From Planctomycetota bacterium (GTDB lineage Bacteria; Planctomycetota; B15-G4): a stretch of 64,000 nt of DNA. This document shows, piece by piece, positions 9,271 through 17,242 of this stretch (the stretch's first letter is position 1; each line of letters starts with the position of its first letter). A model generated the notes under the pieces. It worked only from the letters and a program-made list of their open reading frames with translations, searched no databases and was not told the origin of the DNA. Made by a program: the position numbers and the translations under genes. The DNA lies in the NCBI GenBank assembly GCA_021604805.1, contig BQJR01000003.1, positions 972,574 to 1,036,573 on the forward strand, written 5' to 3'.

Positions 9271-10482
9271 CTACGGCGTCTCGACGCCCACCCCCACCCG
9301 ATCGATCCCGTCGTCGAAGCTCACGACGTAGAGTTCGCCGGCGTCGTCTTCGCCGAAGCTGCTGATCTCTTTCATGGTCTTGCCGAGGTTCTCTTCGACG
9401 TAGCCGCCTTCGCCGTCGGGGCGCAGGGTCCAGAGCGTGCCGAAGGCGTAGTCGGCGAAGAAGTAGGTGCCTTGGAGCGACGGGTGCGACGGGCCGCGGT
9501 ACACGTAACCGCCGGTGACCGAGATGCCTTCGCTGCGCGGGTACTCGGCGACGGGCGGGATGTGTGTCGCACCTTCGCGCAGCTCGACGCCACCTTTGAA
9601 AGTGTGCGCGGCTTCGAAGGTGTTCCAGCCGTAGTTGCCGCCGCGCACGATGACGTCGATCTCCTCGTACTTGTTCTGGCCGACGTCGCCGGCCCAGAGG
9701 TCGCCGTTGGCGCGGTCGAAGGCGAAGCGCCAGACGTTGCGCAAGCCGTAGGCCCAGATTTCGCCGCGCGCGCCGTCTTCGCTCACGAAGGGATTGTCGT
9801 CGGGCACTTCGTAGCCGTCGATCTCGGGTGACACGCGCACGCGCAGGATCTTGCCGAGCCAGGTGCTGAGGTCTTGCCCGGCTTCGAGCGGATCGTTGGC
9901 CGCGCCGCCGTCGCCGAACGCGATGTAGAGGTAGCCGTCGGGCCCGAAGTCGATCATGCCGCCATTGTGATTGCGGTACGGCTGCTTCTGGACGAGCACG
10001 ACTTCTTCGCTGTCGGGGTCGGCCTTGTTCCGATCGCTGGCATCCACGAAGAAGCGCGACACCACGCCGTGACGATCGCGCTCGGTGCTCGAGTAGTGCA
10101 CGTAGAAGGCGCCGCTCTCGGCGTAGTCGTCGGGGAAGGTGAGTCCGAGCAAACCCTCTTCGTTGAAGGTGCGATCGGTGCGGCTGCTGATGTCGAGGAA
10201 CACGGAGACGTCGTCTTCGGTGACGTCGTCGCGATTCGGGAACACGTGGATCACGCCGTGTTGTTCGAGCACGAAGAGGCGGTCGGTGCCGTCGCCCGCG
10301 CCGGTGAGGAACACGGGGCGCCGGAAGTCGAGCACGGGGAAGGCGCGAGTGACGGTGATCGCGGCGGTCGCATCGTCGGGCGCGACCCAGTCGTCGGGCG
10401 TGCAGGCCGCGAGCGGGGACGTGGCGAGCGCGAGGGTCAGCGCGAGCGAGAACATTGGGAGCGTGTTGCGGGAGAGGAGCAT
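9271..10482 (-). CDS. Glucose/sorbosone dehydrogenase-type lipoprotein (six-bladed propeller)
   Basis: A 403-residue protein with a lipoprotein signal (SPLAAC, Cys about residue 26). The body matches the GSDH / PQQ-dependent sugar dehydrogenase fold: FLTGAGDGTDRLFVLEQHG, NEEGLLGLTFPDDY, the NHNGGMIDFGPDGYLYIAFG block with its conserved His and Asp, EIWAYGLRNVWRFAFD and EEIDVIVRGGNYGWN. Family role: oxidation of sugars or other hydroxylated compounds in the periplasm with PQQ or an unknown cofactor. Many members are uncharacterised, so the substrate is not predictable here. It lies between paralogues E and G in the same direction, with its own promoter-like TACAAT only six bases before ATG 10482, which suggests a leaderless transcript. 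Confidence 0.85.
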   Translation of the reverse strand: MLLSRNTLPMFSLALTLALATSPLAACTPDDWVAPDDATAAITVTRAFPVLDFRRPVFLTGAGDGTDRLFVLEQHGVIHVFPNRDDVTEDDVSVFLDISSRTDRTFNEEGLLGLTFPDDYAESGAFYVHYSSTERDRHGVVSRFFVDASDRNKADPDSEEVVLVQKQPYRNHNGGMIDFGPDGYLYIAFGDGGAANDPLEAGQDLSTWLGKILRVRVSPEIDGYEVPDDNPFVSEDGARGEIWAYGLRNVWRFAFDRANGDLWAGDVGQNKYEEIDVIVRGGNYGWNTFEAAHTFKGGVELREGATHIPPVAEYPRSEGISVTGGYVYRGPSHPSLQGTYFFADYAFGTLWTLRPDGEGGYVEENLGKTMKEISSFGEDDAGELYVVSFDDGIDRVGVGVETP

Positions 10483-10488
10483 GCGCAG

Positions 10489-10494
10489 ATTGTA
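10489..10494 (-). promoter_or_regulatory. Candidate -10 element TACAAT, leaderless start of the dehydrogenase gene
   Basis: TACAAT ends six bases before ATG 10482, so a transcript starting at the usual distance would begin at or next to the ATG. No ribosome site lies between them. Confidence 0.45.
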
Positions 10495-10548
10495 GCGGGT
10501 GGCGCGGGTGAGTTGTGGGTGTGCGACACCGGTCGCGATCGAGCCGAC

Positions 10549-12474
10549 TTACTGCTTCGGCTCCAACCCACTCATGTCCACGTGCACCGTGCGGTGTTCA
10601 CCTGGTTCGAACCAGAAGCGTCCGCCGCGCCAGCGGACGCCGGTTTCGATCGGGCCGAAGGTTTCGGGCGCTTCGAAGAGCGTCAGCTCGAGCGTGATCG
10701 GGTGGTTGGCGCGTAGGCCCTCGAGCAGCATCGAGTTGGTCTCGGACTCGTAGCCGAGCATCTGGTAGTCGGGGTTCGTGGTGTTCGTGCTGATTGAGTC
10801 GTCGCCCGCCCAGTCGAGTCGTAGGGAGTTCAGTGCGCCGAGATTCTCGCCGGCATATCCGCTGCGGGCGGGCGGCAAGCTCGCGTCGGTGAACAGCGGC
10901 GGCGGTCCCCAGAGGTCGAGCCTCCAGTACCAACCCGGCGTGTCTTCGAAGCCGGCGGGCCAGGTCACGATCACTTCGAGCACAACTGCGGGCGAGAGCT
11001 CGACCACGATCGGCGCGCTGGGTGCTTGCTCGGGCAGCGCGATGCGCGCGGTCTCGTAGCCACGCGCGACGACCGTCAGCAGGGCGACATCCGTGTCGAA
11101 GAAGTCGAAGGCAACGAAGCCGCGCTCATCCGTGCGGTAGGTACGCGCCAAGCCGGACTCGCTGTGGTCCGTGCGCAGACGTGCGTCTTCCAGCGGCGCA
11201 CCGAGTTCGTCGACGACGCGCACGATGAAGCGCGGTTGCAGCTTCAGCACGAGGTCGCCGACGTCGTGACTCATGTCGGCGGCGAGTTCGCGCACGCGCA
11301 ACACCGCGCGCCGCTCGTCACCAGCGCTGGCGATGAGGTCCACGTCGATGCGCGGGTCGGGGTCGAGGACTTCGAGGTGGGGCTCGGGCGGTTCGCGCGA
11401 GTAGCTAGATGCGTGGAACGGGATGCGGAAGCGACCTTGCTCGTCGCAGGTCGCTGCGTAGAGTTCCCACACGCTCGAGACGCGCTTGGGAACCGGCTCG
11501 AGTTCGTTCGACTCGTTGATGCGCGACCACCAACGCAGCTGACGTTCCACAGTTTGCAGCTCGATGTCTGCGCCGGGCACCGGCACTCCGGCTGCGTCCA
11601 CGACTCGGCCGACTAAGAAAGGTGGCGACTCCCATTCGAGCAGCACGTCTGCGGCGGGCGCCGTGATCGGTTGCGGTGTTGAGCGCGGCGAGTGGCGAAA
11701 GGCGCCCCAGGCCGTGCCGATGCGGTACGTCGCGCCAGCCTCCAAACCCGAAAAGGTGAAGCGGCCGGCGGCGTCTGCGTAGCAACCACGCACGTACGCG
11801 TCCCCGACTTCGCTGTACACATGTCCTTCCAGCCACGCGAGCTCGAGCAAGCGGTCGGCGCCTGCGAGCGGCATACCGGCCGGCGGTTCGTCCCAGTACT
11901 CGTAGCCCTTGAAGCCGAGCGCGAGCGGTTGAAGCAGACGAGGCACCGCGCCGTCCACGAGCACACGGCCGCTGATCACTGCGCCTTCGGGCAGCGTGAG
12001 CGTGTGCTCGCCGCGCGCGACGTCGAGATCGAAACGCTCGGCCCGCGGCGTGACGCCGACCACGAAGAACGCCGCCGGTGCGTCGAGGCCGGGGTGCGAC
12101 CAGGCGCCACGTTCGTCGAGCACCCCTTCGGCGACGTAGCGCAGCGGCTCCGGCGTGTAGAGCCCGACGCGCGCGCCCGTCGCCGGGACACCGTGCGCAT
12201 GCTCCACGCGGATCGCGAGCGGGCCCGTGGGCGGCGTGACGCTGGCGCCTGCCGGGAGCTCGAGCGCTTGCGGATCCGCGAGGAACGACGCGTGCGCGGC
12301 TATCGCTGCCGACGGTTCGGGCAGGACATCGACCACGTCGTCACCACGCGATCTCTCGAGACCTGGTGCAGTTCCAGCGCCGCCGCGATCTCCGGCGAGC
12401 CACCACACCGTGCCGACGATGAGCACGACAAGTGCGAGCGCAACGAGCGCCGCGCGCCGCCCCGCGCGGCTCAC
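10549..12474 (-). CDS. Anchored carboxypeptidase-regulatory-like paralogue G
   Basis: A 641-residue protein if started at GTG 12474. That GTG overlaps the TGA of paralogue H as GTGA and has GGAG about ten bases upstream, which fits translational coupling better than an ATG-like start at 12555 deep inside H. Layout: basic start (VSRAGRR), membrane helix at about residues 7-25, linker, first module (LAIRVEHAHGVPATGARVGL), signature LTLPEGAVISGRVLVDGAVP, a CarboxypepD_reg-like module (PPFLVGRVVDAAGVPVPGAD), a third module after MSHDVGDLVLKL, and the cap FWFEPGEHRTVHVDMSGLEP. The last residues, GLEPKQ, nearly equal those of H. It is a recent duplicate of H. Function unknown. Confidence 0.85.
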   Translation of the reverse strand: MSRAGRRAALVALALVVLIVGTVWWLAGDRGGAGTAPGLERSRGDDVVDVLPEPSAAIAAHASFLADPQALELPAGASVTPPTGPLAIRVEHAHGVPATGARVGLYTPEPLRYVAEGVLDERGAWSHPGLDAPAAFFVVGVTPRAERFDLDVARGEHTLTLPEGAVISGRVLVDGAVPRLLQPLALGFKGYEYWDEPPAGMPLAGADRLLELAWLEGHVYSEVGDAYVRGCYADAAGRFTFSGLEAGATYRIGTAWGAFRHSPRSTPQPITAPAADVLLEWESPPFLVGRVVDAAGVPVPGADIELQTVERQLRWWSRINESNELEPVPKRVSSVWELYAATCDEQGRFRIPFHASSYSREPPEPHLEVLDPDPRIDVDLIASAGDERRAVLRVRELAADMSHDVGDLVLKLQPRFIVRVVDELGAPLEDARLRTDHSESGLARTYRTDERGFVAFDFFDTDVALLTVVARGYETARIALPEQAPSAPIVVELSPAVVLEVIVTWPAGFEDTPGWYWRLDLWGPPPLFTDASLPPARSGYAGENLGALNSLRLDWAGDDSISTNTTNPDYQMLGYESETNSMLLEGLRANHPITLELTLFEAPETFGPIETGVRWRGGRFWFEPGEHRTVHVDMSGLEPKQ

Positions 12475-14384
12475 TGCTTCGGCTCCAAGGCGCTCATGTC
12501 CACGTGAATCGTGCGGTGCTCGCCGGGTTGCAGGGTCATCGGCTCGCCGACCCACCTCACGAACTCGGCGAGTTCGCCGAAGGACTCCGGCGCCTCGTGC
12601 AGAAAGAACTCCGGGCGCAGCGCGTTGCCCGGGCGCAGGCCCTCGATGATCATCGAGTCGGTGTGCGAGGAGTACCCCATCATGAAGTCTTCAGGGTTGC
12701 CGGAGTTCATGTCCAGCCCGTCCTTGCCTGCCCAGCCGAAGCGCAGGTGACTCATGGCGCCGTACCTCTCGTAACCGTGCCCCGCGCCTTCGGGCAACAG
12801 CGCGTCCTGGAACAACGGCTTGGCGCCCCACACCTCGAAGCGCCAGGTCCAGCCGCGCGTGTTCTGGAACCCTTCGGGCCACGTGACTTTCATCGTGAGC
12901 ACGACGGCCGGCTGCACGCGCACCACGATCGGCACGCCGGGCTGCTCGTCGGCGAGGAACACGCGGGCCGTGTCGTAGTCGCGCGCCACGATGGTCAGCG
13001 TGCCGAAGTCCACGTCGAAGTTGTCGACGCGCGCGAGGCCGTTGGCGTCGGTACGCTCGATCAACGAGAGGTCCCCGTCGTTGTGGTGATCGATGCTCAC
13101 GAGGGCGCCGGCGACGGGTTGGTCCAGCTCGTCGATCACGCGCACGAGGTACTGCTCGGATTCGCGCAGCACGAGGTCGCCGAGGTCGTGGCTGCGGCTG
13201 AGTTCGAGGCCTTCGAAGTGTTCGCGCGCGCGCAGGCCGTCGCTGCGTGCAGCGACGACTTCGAGGCCGAAGCGATCCGTGGCTGCGGCCGGGTCGAGTT
13301 CGGGTGAGGGCGCAAATCCCGTGTCGCCATAGTTGTGCATGAGCAGGCAGAAGCGACCCGACGCATCGGTGCGGACTTCGTAGCGCGGGTCGGGGTTAGC
13401 CTCGCTCACCACGCGCCACGGAGCGGCGGCGTCGTCACGGACCCACCTACGGCTCTCGTAGATCTCTGTCACGCGCACCGGCAGGTCGGCTTGCGGCACA
13501 CCTGATGCGTCGATGACGCGTCCGCAGATCAGCGACTCGGGTCCAGTGAACTCCAACAACAGGTCGGTTGCCGGGGCGGAGGTCGGCATGGGCGAGCTCG
13601 AGGAACGATTGAGTTGCCAGCCCCAAGGGCCCCACAACCATGTGTCCGTGCCAGGCGTGAGCGCGGAGATCACGAAGGCGCCGGACGCGTCGGTGTAGAA
13701 GCCGCGCGTGTTCGAGTCACCCGCAACGCTCGTCAGCGCACCGCGCATCGCTACAGGTTCGAGCGCGCGATCCGCGCCGAAGAACTCGGAGAATCGCAGG
13801 GAGTCACCCCAGCGTTGGTCGCTTCCCTGTGAGAAGGCGAGCGGGAAGGGCGCGGTGGGCGCGGCGCCGTCGACGAGCACGCGCCCGCTGATCACCGCGC
13901 CTTCCGGCAAGGTGAACACGTGCTCGCCGCGCGCGATGTCGAGATCGAAACGCACGGCCCGCGGTGTCACGCCGACAACAAACAGCACTCCCGTACCATC
14001 GAAACCTGCGTGCGACCAAGCGCCACGCTCGTCGAGCACACCTTCGGCGACATAGCGCAGCGGCTCCGGCGTGTAGAGCCCGACGCGCGCGCCGGTCGCC
14101 GGGACGCCATGCGCATGCTCAACGCGGATCGCGAGCGGGCCCGTGGGCGGCGCGTCGTTCGCTGCTGCGTTCGCGGCGACCTCGGCGAGCTCGACAGCGC
14201 GCTCCAGCGGCATCGGCGACGCGCCGCTTGGCGCGGGAACCGCCCCGCCGACGTCAGCGGCCACGTCTGCATCCTCCAACGGAACGATCTCGCCGTCGCT
14301 CACGCTGCGCTCGGTCATGAACCACACGCAGGCCGCGAAGATCAGCGCGATCGCCACGGTGAAGAGTGCGCTGCGAGACTTCAG
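12471..14384 (-). CDS. Anchored carboxypeptidase-regulatory-like paralogue H, possible CTG start
   Basis: The downstream in-frame GTG at 14357 would start inside the membrane helix with no basic residues and no ribosome site. A CTG at 14384 gives (M)KSRSALFTVAIALIFAACVW, a proper signal-anchor, and has AGGGGAGG five bases upstream, so I extend to 637 residues. Layout: membrane helix at about residues 7-25, linker, first module (LAIRVEHAHGVPATGARVGL, identical to G), signature FTLPEGAVISGRVLVDGAAP, a CarboxypepD_reg-like module (ESLICGRVIDASGVPQADLP), a third module after LSRSHDLGDLVLRE, and the cap LQPGEHRTIHVDMSALEPKQ. It is the first gene of an H-G coupled pair. Function unknown. The CTG start is inference. 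Confidence 0.75.
   Translation of the reverse strand: MKSRSALFTVAIALIFAACVWFMTERSVSDGEIVPLEDADVAADVGGAVPAPSGASPMPLERAVELAEVAANAAANDAPPTGPLAIRVEHAHGVPATGARVGLYTPEPLRYVAEGVLDERGAWSHAGFDGTGVLFVVGVTPRAVRFDLDIARGEHVFTLPEGAVISGRVLVDGAAPTAPFPLAFSQGSDQRWGDSLRFSEFFGADRALEPVAMRGALTSVAGDSNTRGFYTDASGAFVISALTPGTDTWLWGPWGWQLNRSSSSPMPTSAPATDLLLEFTGPESLICGRVIDASGVPQADLPVRVTEIYESRRWVRDDAAAPWRVVSEANPDPRYEVRTDASGRFCLLMHNYGDTGFAPSPELDPAAATDRFGLEVVAARSDGLRAREHFEGLELSRSHDLGDLVLRESEQYLVRVIDELDQPVAGALVSIDHHNDGDLSLIERTDANGLARVDNFDVDFGTLTIVARDYDTARVFLADEQPGVPIVVRVQPAVVLTMKVTWPEGFQNTRGWTWRFEVWGAKPLFQDALLPEGAGHGYERYGAMSHLRFGWAGKDGLDMNSGNPEDFMMGYSSHTDSMIIEGLRPGNALRPEFFLHEAPESFGELAEFVRWVGEPMTLQPGEHRTIHVDMSALEPKQ
14011..14152. 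repeat. Near-identical DNA patch shared with 12095-12236
   Basis: By eye this 142-base stretch in paralogue H differs from 12095-12236 in paralogue G at about eight positions and has no gaps. Similarity falls off sharply on both sides although the proteins stay related. This is the pattern of gene conversion or a very recent partial duplication. Confidence 0.7.
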
Positions 14385-14570
14385 ACGGACCTCCCCTCAG
14401 CTCGAACGTCGGCGGGGACTCGCGCAGCCGCCGCGCCACTCCGAGCGCTCGCGACCAGGGTACACGCCGTGCGCAGCGCGACTAGGCCGGCGGCGCGCTT
14501 CGTGACCCTCGCAAACTCCGCGCGCTCGCGGCCAGCGCACCCGCCGCGCGAATCCCGACCAGCGCCCGCG
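14385..14570. other. Divergent intergenic region between paralogue H and glcD
   Basis: About 190 G+C-rich bases between divergent genes. The ribosome site of H (AGGGGAGG) lies at its left end and the TAGAAT element of glcD at its right. No other structure is evident. Confidence 0.4.
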
Positions 14571-14576
14571 TAGAAT
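14571..14576 (+). promoter_or_regulatory. Candidate -10 element TAGAAT, leaderless start of glcD
   Basis: TAGAAT is one base from the TATAAT consensus and ends seven bases before ATG 14584. It overlaps the alternative ATG at 14575, which argues for the 14584 start and a leaderless message. Confidence 0.5.
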
Positions 14577-14583
14577 GCCCGCG

Positions 14584-16023
14584 ATGCCGCGCGCACCCTC
14601 TCCCGCCCTGACCGCTTGCCTCGACGCGCTGCGCACGCAGCTCGGCGCCGCCGCTGTGCACGACGATGCCGACAGCATCCTGGTCTACGAGTCCGACGGG
14701 TCGCGCTTGCACGACGCCGTGCCCGAGGCCGTGGTCTTCCCGCGCAGCGCCGCGCAGGTCGCGCAAGTGGTCCGCGCTTGCGTGCGTCACGGCGTGCCCT
14801 ACGTGGGACGCGGTGCCGGCACGGGCCTCTCCGGCGGCGCCATGGCGCACGACGGCGGCGTGGTCGTCGCGCTGAATCGCATGAACAAGGTGCTGCGCTT
14901 CGACGCCGCCGAGCGACGCATTCGCGTGGAACCCGGCGTGCGCAACCTCGACGTCACGCGGCACGTGGCGCCGCACGGTCTCTACTACGCGCCCGACCCG
15001 AGCAGCCAGGCCGCGTGCACGATCGGCGGCAACGTGGCGCACAACTCCGGCGGGCCGCACACGCTGAAAGACGGCGTGACCGTGAACCACCTGCTCGGCG
15101 TGCAAGTCGTCACGCCGCAAGGCGAGATCGTGGAGGTCGGCGGCGACGAACGCCCCGGCTACGACCTACTCGCGCTGCTCGCCGGCAGCGAAGGCACGCT
15201 CGGGCTCGTGACCGCCGCCGAACTGAAACTGCTGCGCACGCGCGAGTCGGTGCGCACGCTCTTGGTCGCGTATCCGAGCGTGGAGCACGCCTGCGAAGCG
15301 GTGTCGGCGATCATCGGCTCGGGCTTGTTGCCCTGCGCGCTCGAGCTGCTCGATGTCGAAGTGGTCGACGCGCTCACCGCCGCCTTCGGCCTGGAGTTCC
15401 CCGACGGCGCCGGCGCCTTGCTGCTCATCGAAACCGACGGCCCGCTCGCCGGCATGAAGACGGAAGCCAAGCGCATCGAGGCCGTGTGCAAGGAACACGG
15501 CGCGCTCTCGGTGCGTCTCGCCGCCGACGACGCCGAGCGCGCGCAACTCTGGAAAGCGCGCAAGCAAGCCTTCGGCGCGCTGGGCCGCATCGCGCGTCAC
15601 TACTCCACGCAAGACGGCGTGATCCCGCGCACGCGCCTGCCCGAGATGTTGCGCCACGTGCGCGAGATCGCGGCGCGCCACGAGCTACGCGTGGCCAACG
15701 TGTTCCACGCCGGCGACGGCAACCTGCACCCCTGCCTGCTCTACGACGACGAGAGCGCCGACACCACCGCGCGCGTGGTCGCTGCGGGACAAGAGATCTT
15801 GGCGCGCTGTCTCGAACTCGGCGGCACGCTCTCGGGCGAACACGGCGTGGGCATCGAGAAGCGCGAAGCCATGGCGCAACTCTTCGACGCCACCGCGCTC
15901 GAAGTCTTCACGAACTTGCGCGCCGCCTTCGACCCCACCGGCCTCTGCAATCCCGGCAAAGTGCTCCCGCTCGGTCGCGGTTGCGGCGAGGTGCTCGCGG
16001 CGGGCAAGCAGGTGTCGTCGTGA
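14584..16023 (+). CDS. glcD: Glycolate oxidase FAD-linked subunit GlcD
   Basis: A 479-residue flavoprotein of the FAD-binding type 4 / vanillyl-alcohol-oxidase-like family. The FAD (PCMH) domain covers about residues 40-215, with GRGAGTGLSGG and CTIGGNVAHNSGG around the flavin site and GSEGTLGLVTAAELKLL closing it. The C-terminal substrate domain carries VANVFHAGDGNLHP and GGTLSGEHGVGIEKRE. The length is normal for GlcD. It oxidises glycolate (or D-lactate in close relatives) and passes electrons through GlcE/GlcF to the membrane chain. It is the first of a glcDEF operon, overlapping glcE by GTGA. Alternative: a D-lactate dehydrogenase of the same architecture. The glcE/glcF neighbours favour glycolate oxidase. 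Confidence 0.9.
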   Translation: MPRAPSPALTACLDALRTQLGAAAVHDDADSILVYESDGSRLHDAVPEAVVFPRSAAQVAQVVRACVRHGVPYVGRGAGTGLSGGAMAHDGGVVVALNRMNKVLRFDAAERRIRVEPGVRNLDVTRHVAPHGLYYAPDPSSQAACTIGGNVAHNSGGPHTLKDGVTVNHLLGVQVVTPQGEIVEVGGDERPGYDLLALLAGSEGTLGLVTAAELKLLRTRESVRTLLVAYPSVEHACEAVSAIIGSGLLPCALELLDVEVVDALTAAFGLEFPDGAGALLLIETDGPLAGMKTEAKRIEAVCKEHGALSVRLAADDAERAQLWKARKQAFGALGRIARHYSTQDGVIPRTRLPEMLRHVREIAARHELRVANVFHAGDGNLHPCLLYDDESADTTARVVAAGQEILARCLELGGTLSGEHGVGIEKREAMAQLFDATALEVFTNLRAAFDPTGLCNPGKVLPLGRGCGEVLAAGKQVSS

Positions 16024-17240
16024 ACGCGCACACGCCCCCCACTTGGCGCCCTGAGTCCGTCGACGAGCTCGCCGCTTGTGTGCGCGACGCCGCCGCGAAC
16101 GCGCAGCCGGTCGTGATCGCCGGGCGCGGCACACGTCCCGGCCCCGCCGCGCTCGCGCAAGGCAATCCCGCACGACTCGCGCTCGACGGCCTCGACGGCG
16201 TGCTGCGTCATTCACCGGGCGACCTGAGCTTGCGCGTCTTCGCAGGCTTGCGGCTCGCCGACCTCGACGCGTTGCTCGCCGAGCACGATCAGTGGTTCCC
16301 GTCGGCGGCGTATCGCGGCGCGGGCAGCCTCGGCGGACTGCTCGCCAGCAACGCCGAGGGCGCGCTGCAGCTCGGCTACGGTCGCGCGCGCGAGCACTTG
16401 CTCGGCGCGAGTTGCGTGCACGGCAGCGGCGAGGTGGCACGCAGCCGCGGCGACGTCGTGAAGAACGTCGCGGGCTACGACGTGGCGCGCTTGCTCGTCG
16501 GCAGCCACGGAACGCTCGGCGCCTACGCCGAGGTGGCGCTGCGCGTGTTCCCGCGTCCTCAACGATCCGCGTCGCTGCGCGTGGAGTTGGCAGACCTCGC
16601 CACGGCCTTCACGGTGGCGCGTCACCTGCGCGCGACGCAACTCGAACCCGTGTTCCTGAACGTGCTCGCCGAACCCGATCTCGTGGAACTCGTGCTCGGT
16701 TTCGACGGCCTCAAAGCGCGCGTGAAGGGGCAACTCAAAGCGGCGCGCCCGCTGCTCGTGCCGCACGCCACCGGCAGCATCGAAGTGCTCGAAGACACCT
16801 CCGACCACAGCCTGCGCGCCACGCTCGACGACCCGGTCGGCACGCTCGGACGCGCGCACGCCGCCGCGCCGCGCGCCGCCGAGAGCCACGCTCTGCTGCA
16901 CCTGCGCGCGCCCGCCGCCGTGCTCGCCGACCTGCTGCCGCCCGCCCTCCGCGCACTCCCGCTGCCCGTTCATCTCGACGCGCGCCCCGCTCTCGGCAGC
17001 GCCTGGCTCGGCATCCACGCCGACAACTCACTCAGCCTGCGCGACGAGTTGCCCGCCTTGCTCACCGCGCTCAGACGGCGCGCGCACGTGACCGTGCACA
17101 ACGCACCGCTCGCGTTGCGCGCGACACCCGAGCAAGTCTGGGGTGCACCGCCCGCCGACTTCGCGCTGTTGCAAACCGTGAAGCAAGCGCTCGATCCCAG
17201 CGGCGTGTTCGCAGCCGGTCGTTTCGTGGGAGGTCTCTGA
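16020..17240 (+). CDS. glcE: Glycolate oxidase subunit GlcE (FAD-binding)
   Basis: A 406-residue protein starting at GTG 16020, whose last two bases are the first two of the glcD stop (GTGA overlap, translational coupling). The N-terminal half is an FAD-binding type 4 domain: QPVVIAGRGTRPGP near residue 25, the GSLGGLLASNAEGALQLGYG block near residue 105, then DVVKNVAGYDVARLLVGSHG near residue 150. The second half is divergent and ends in LKQALDPSGVFAAGR-like sequence typical of GlcE. Family role: second flavin-type subunit of the three-subunit glycolate oxidase. The frame stays open well upstream, but that region encodes glcD in another frame. Confidence 0.9.
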   Translation: MNAHTPPTWRPESVDELAACVRDAAANAQPVVIAGRGTRPGPAALAQGNPARLALDGLDGVLRHSPGDLSLRVFAGLRLADLDALLAEHDQWFPSAAYRGAGSLGGLLASNAEGALQLGYGRAREHLLGASCVHGSGEVARSRGDVVKNVAGYDVARLLVGSHGTLGAYAEVALRVFPRPQRSASLRVELADLATAFTVARHLRATQLEPVFLNVLAEPDLVELVLGFDGLKARVKGQLKAARPLLVPHATGSIEVLEDTSDHSLRATLDDPVGTLGRAHAAAPRAAESHALLHLRAPAAVLADLLPPALRALPLPVHLDARPALGSAWLGIHADNSLSLRDELPALLTALRRRAHVTVHNAPLALRATPEQVWGAPPADFALLQTVKQALDPSGVFAAGRFVGGL

Positions 17241-17242
17241 AC

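Noticed and set aside
14616..16019. Upstream extension of the glcE frame
   Set aside because: This stretch is read as glcD in another frame. The extension is Arg-rich noise and the GTGA overlap fixes the start at 16020.
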